Shown here piece by piece: positions 22,055 through 23,896 of a stretch of DNA of 23,896 nt. Location of the stretch: contig JBOFLO010000017.1 in the NCBI GenBank assembly GCA_051657905.1, positions 1 to 23,896 on the forward strand. The letters run 5' to 3'. Position numbers and translations under genes: made by a program. The stretch comes from JBOFLO01 sp051657905 (lineage in GTDB: Bacteria; Patescibacteriota; Gracilibacteria; UBA1369). Positions within the stretch are counted from its first letter, which is position 1; every line of letters begins with the position of its first letter. Under the pieces are notes generated by a model. It searched no databases, had not been told where the DNA came from, and was given only the letters and a program-made list of their open reading frames with translations.

Positions 22055-22822
22055 ATGAAAAAACTGTTTGTTTTGTTGATTGGTTTTTGCCCCACCCTCG
22101 GCTGCTTCGTCAATGACACTGGTTTCTGGGGAAATGGCGGGCAAGGTGGTGGCGAAGGTGGAGGAACAAGTTCTTCCACTGGCGGCGACTGTCAGTCAGG
22201 CACCTCCAGCTCTACAGCTGGCTCCTCCTCCACCGGTGGCTCCGAGTGCGCCAATGGTGGAGGAGGAGGGAATGGTGGACTGGGTGGCATCGGCGGAAGT
22301 GGTGGCGATGGCGGCACTGGCGGTTCTGGTGGCAACCTAACTGGTTGCAGCGCTGGTACAGAAGGTACGCCGGACACCATCGATTCATGGGGAAATGATT
22401 CCACCAGAGTATTGCTGGTCAAGGAAAACGGTTCCCACGAATTCGACAGCAGCGATGATGGAGGGGAGCCCAACAAGCTAACCTTCAACCTCAACACCAC
22501 TGATCACTTTCCTGGCTATATGTTGGTCTACGGTGAAAACGGGGTTCATTTCCGTCTCAAGGATGGAGAAACCCCTACTCCCCAAGACCTTTACAGGTTG
22601 CAGGGAAATATCAGCTTGATCTTCCCTGCCGAATGCGAGGAACTTCAAACGGAGGGTTGTCTTGTGCGACTCAGCCAATGGTGGGAAGAGTGCGGAAGCA
22701 TTGTTCCTCCCCCCTCTGGCTGCCCAGCCATCGACTCTCTGCCCCAAGGTACGAGCGATCTCTATGACCTCGACCTCGACGGCCAGTACATCATGGTCAC
22801 CACTATTCTGTGCCAACCTTAA
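22055..22822 (+). CDS. Ser/Gly-rich lipoprotein, paralogue 1 of a tandem pair
   Basis: A 255-residue lipoprotein. The signal peptide MKKLFVLLIGFCPTLGC ends in lipobox TLGC (Cys17). Residues 18-96 are low complexity, Ser/Thr runs (TSSSTGG, TSSSTAGSSSTGG) then Gly runs (GGGGGNGGLGGIGGSGG), a flexible stalk. From about residue 97 a compact domain begins (GTEGTPDTIDSWGND), with NKLTFNLNTTDHFPGYMLVY, HFRLKDG, RLQGNIS, ECEELQ, CLVRLSQWWEECGS and GCPAID, ending LCQP. Cysteines in this domain are shared with the neighbour and suggest disulfides. The domain is not recognised. GC-rich codons and a canonical ribosome site set it apart from genes upstream. Ser/Gly linkers of this kind are common in Myxococcota surface lipoproteins, so transfer is possible but unproven. 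Confidence 0.88.
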   Translation: MKKLFVLLIGFCPTLGCFVNDTGFWGNGGQGGGEGGGTSSSTGGDCQSGTSSSTAGSSSTGGSECANGGGGGNGGLGGIGGSGGDGGTGGSGGNLTGCSAGTEGTPDTIDSWGNDSTRVLLVKENGSHEFDSSDDGGEPNKLTFNLNTTDHFPGYMLVYGENGVHFRLKDGETPTPQDLYRLQGNISLIFPAECEELQTEGCLVRLSQWWEECGSIVPPPSGCPAIDSLPQGTSDLYDLDLDGQYIMVTTILCQP

Positions 22823-22831
22823 ATACAAATT

Positions 22832-22931
22832 GTCTTCGGACTACCTACTAGGTAATCCAAAAGACTAACTGGTTCTCCGCAAGGATTGAACCAAAAGGCT
22901 TCGTAGCGTTGCAAAACGTCCGAGGCCTTTT
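22832..22931 (+). terminator. Triple-hairpin 3' end of lipoprotein gene 1
   Basis: Three consecutive stems. 22832-22865: GTCTT, GGA, TACCT pair with AGGTA, TCC, AAGAC through small internal loops. 22871-22892: GGTTC-TCC-GCAA-GGA-TT-GAACC with a GNRA loop. 22893-22931: AAAAGGCTTCG pairs with CGAGGCCTTTT, with inner CGTT-GCAA-AACG, again GNRA-capped. The last stem is A-rich on one side and T-rich on the other, so it could terminate in both directions; the trailing T-run is short and interrupted (TTTTCCTT). Confidence 0.7.
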
Positions 22932-22990
22932 CCTTGTAAAAAATTCCCGTATTTTTCGTTTTAATATATGTACTCTAAATCTTTATAATA

Positions 22991-23062
22991 TTGACAAGTT
23001 GAGTAAAATATTGTAGAAATTAGAGTATAGATCTTTGAAAAATTGCTTTTAAACACTAGGAG
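22991..23062 (+). promoter_or_regulatory. Promoter, shared leader block and ribosome site of lipoprotein gene 2
   Basis: The -35 is a perfect TTGACA (22991-22996), with TAGAAA 17 bp on (23014-23019) as the -10 candidate. GATCTTTGAAAAATTG follows at 23030-23045, sharing its first 13 bases with the block before gene 1. AGGAG (23058-23062) sits 8 nt before the ATG at 23071, the same spacing as gene 1. Confidence 0.6.
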
Positions 23063-23070
23063 AGAAACCG

Positions 23071-23896
23071 ATGAATAATCGATTGGCGCTCATCAGCATG
23101 ATTGCGCTCGTTTCCACGGGTTGCACTCTCGATTCGACCGGCTCAAGGGTAGGACCGGAGGGTGATGGAGGAGCTGTTGCAACTTCCTCCAGTGGCGACT
23201 GCCAGTCCAGTGGTGATGTCGGAAGCAGCAACAGCGCTTCCACGTCGACCTCGACTTCCAGCACCAGCGACTCTTCCAGCGATGCCAGCAGCGGCGACTG
23301 CGTGACCGGAACCGGTCAGGGCGGCGACGGCGGCATGGGCAGCTCCAGCAATGGTAGCGGCGGCGAAGCTGGAGCAACTTCCAGCAGCAGTGGAGAAGGC
23401 GGAGGCGGTGGGGGAACGGGTGGTGCAGGCGGAAGTGGTCCTACGGACTGCGACGCCGGAACGGAAGGCACGCCCGACACCATCGACGCCTGGGGCAACG
23501 ACGAAACGTCGATGCTGTTGGTGAAAGCTGACAACACGATGGACTACGACAGCAGCGAAGATGGAGGAGAGCCCAATAAGCTCACCTTCAACCTCAACGC
23601 CAGCGATAAGTTCCCGGGCACCCTGATCTTTTATGGGTTGAACGGGATTCACATCCGTCTGAAGGACGGAGCGACGCCTCGTCCTCAGGATATTTTCCGA
23701 CTTCAAGGAAATATCAGCACCATCTTCGAAACGGAGTGCGAGGAGCTCCAAAGTGAGATGTGCTTGGTTCGGCTGGTTCAGTGGTGGGAGGAATGCGGAA
23801 GCATCACCCCGCTGCCGAACGGCTGCCCGGCCATCGACGCTTTGCCGCAAGGTACGAGCGACCTCTACAACCTCGATCTCGATGGGGAATGGCTCA
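23071..23896 (+). CDS. Ser/Gly-rich lipoprotein, paralogue 2 (3' end outside window)
   Basis: An open frame of 275 codons running off the window. The signal peptide MNNRLALISMIALVSTGC has lipobox STGC. The stalk is longer than in paralogue 1 and more Ser-rich (SASTSTSTSSTSDSSSDASS) before Gly-rich runs. The C-terminal domain starts at DAGTEGTPDTIDAWGND and tracks paralogue 1 closely: DGGEPNKLTFNLN, HIRLKDG, RLQGNIS, ECEELQ, CLVRL, QWWEECGSI, GCPAID, LPQGTSDLY. Its cysteines in the conserved domain match. It is GC-rich with a strong AGGAG ribosome site. A long open frame on the opposite strand (23143-23850) is only a GC-driven shadow. The domain function is unknown; duplication with stalk divergence is the simplest history. 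Confidence 0.88.
   Translation, partial: MNNRLALISMIALVSTGCTLDSTGSRVGPEGDGGAVATSSSGDCQSSGDVGSSNSASTSTSTSSTSDSSSDASSGDCVTGTGQGGDGGMGSSSNGSGGEAGATSSSSGEGGGGGGTGGAGGSGPTDCDAGTEGTPDTIDAWGNDETSMLLVKADNTMDYDSSEDGGEPNKLTFNLNASDKFPGTLIFYGLNGIHIRLKDGATPRPQDIFRLQGNISTIFETECEELQSEMCLVRLVQWWEECGSITPLPNGCPAIDALPQGTSDLYNLDLDGEWL

Noticed and set aside
22140..22340. Repeated GGTGGC-like units that could look like a CRISPR or minisatellite.
   Set aside because: Units are irregular and in frame with a Gly/Ser stalk; there are no uniform spacers or conserved 25-40-nt repeats.
23143..23850. Long minus-strand open frame (235 codons) opposite lipoprotein gene 2, with similar minus-strand frames opposite gene 1.
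   Set aside because: They are low-complexity mirror frames of GC-rich Ser/Gly codons, have no ribosome site, and the plus-strand genes have lipoboxes, AGGAG sites and conserved paralogous domains.

Overview
The window reads as bacterial chromosome, most likely from a candidate-phyla-radiation (Patescibacteria) type organism; this is inferred from gene style, not from a marker search. The grounds are AT-rich genes that start without a Shine-Dalgarno sequence, a large SLH-domain surface protein, single-membrane envelope genes, and a small basic zinc-ribbon-like protein. Of 14 stop codons visible, 13 are TAA, one is TAG and none is TGA. No long gene has an in-frame TGA, so UGA is not read as a common sense codon here.

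Layout. 1-455 is the C-terminus of a UvrD/PcrA helicase. It converges on a two-gene minus-strand unit (911-2071, then 452-901) of a four-TM protein and a small zinc-ribbon-like protein. A GT4 glycosyltransferase (2225-3334) converges on a minus-strand unit of a 2070-residue membrane-anchored alpha-2-macroglobulin with intact CVEQ thioester (4005-10217) and a SEC59/phytol-kinase-like membrane enzyme (3331-3999). A zinc-finger-less DnaJ/CbpA protein (10281-11216) lies upstream on the same strand. Then come tRNA-Val(GAC), tRNA-Glu(CTC), queD, a small membrane protein, tRNA-Lys(TTT), a small lipoprotein, a helix-turn-helix protein and a PBP1C-type peptidoglycan synthase (14243-16687). After a 635-bp region holding what may be a decayed gene and a structured leader comes a 1500-residue SLH surface protein (17323-21825). 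The window ends in two tandem paralogous Ser/Gly-rich lipoproteins (22055-22822 and 23071 to beyond the edge).

How it fits together. Much of the window concerns the cell envelope: PBP1C builds peptidoglycan; the macroglobulin is a protease trap that in E. coli (yfhM-pbpC) is encoded beside PBP1C; the glycosyltransferase and lipid-kinase-like enzyme suit glycan or lipid-carrier metabolism; the SLH protein is the probable surface layer. The tRNA/queD segment is translation-related.

Most worth following up: (1) two related nested palindromes (11972-12123 and 12758-12960) whose arms differ between copies but remain self-complementary, each beside the promoter of the next gene; (2) the tandem lipoprotein cassettes, each with its own TTGACA promoter, a shared GATCTTTGAAAAA leader and a strong AGGAG ribosome site, unlike every other gene here, and with a conserved Cys-containing C-terminal domain I do not recognise; (3) structured RNA ends on the surface-protein genes.
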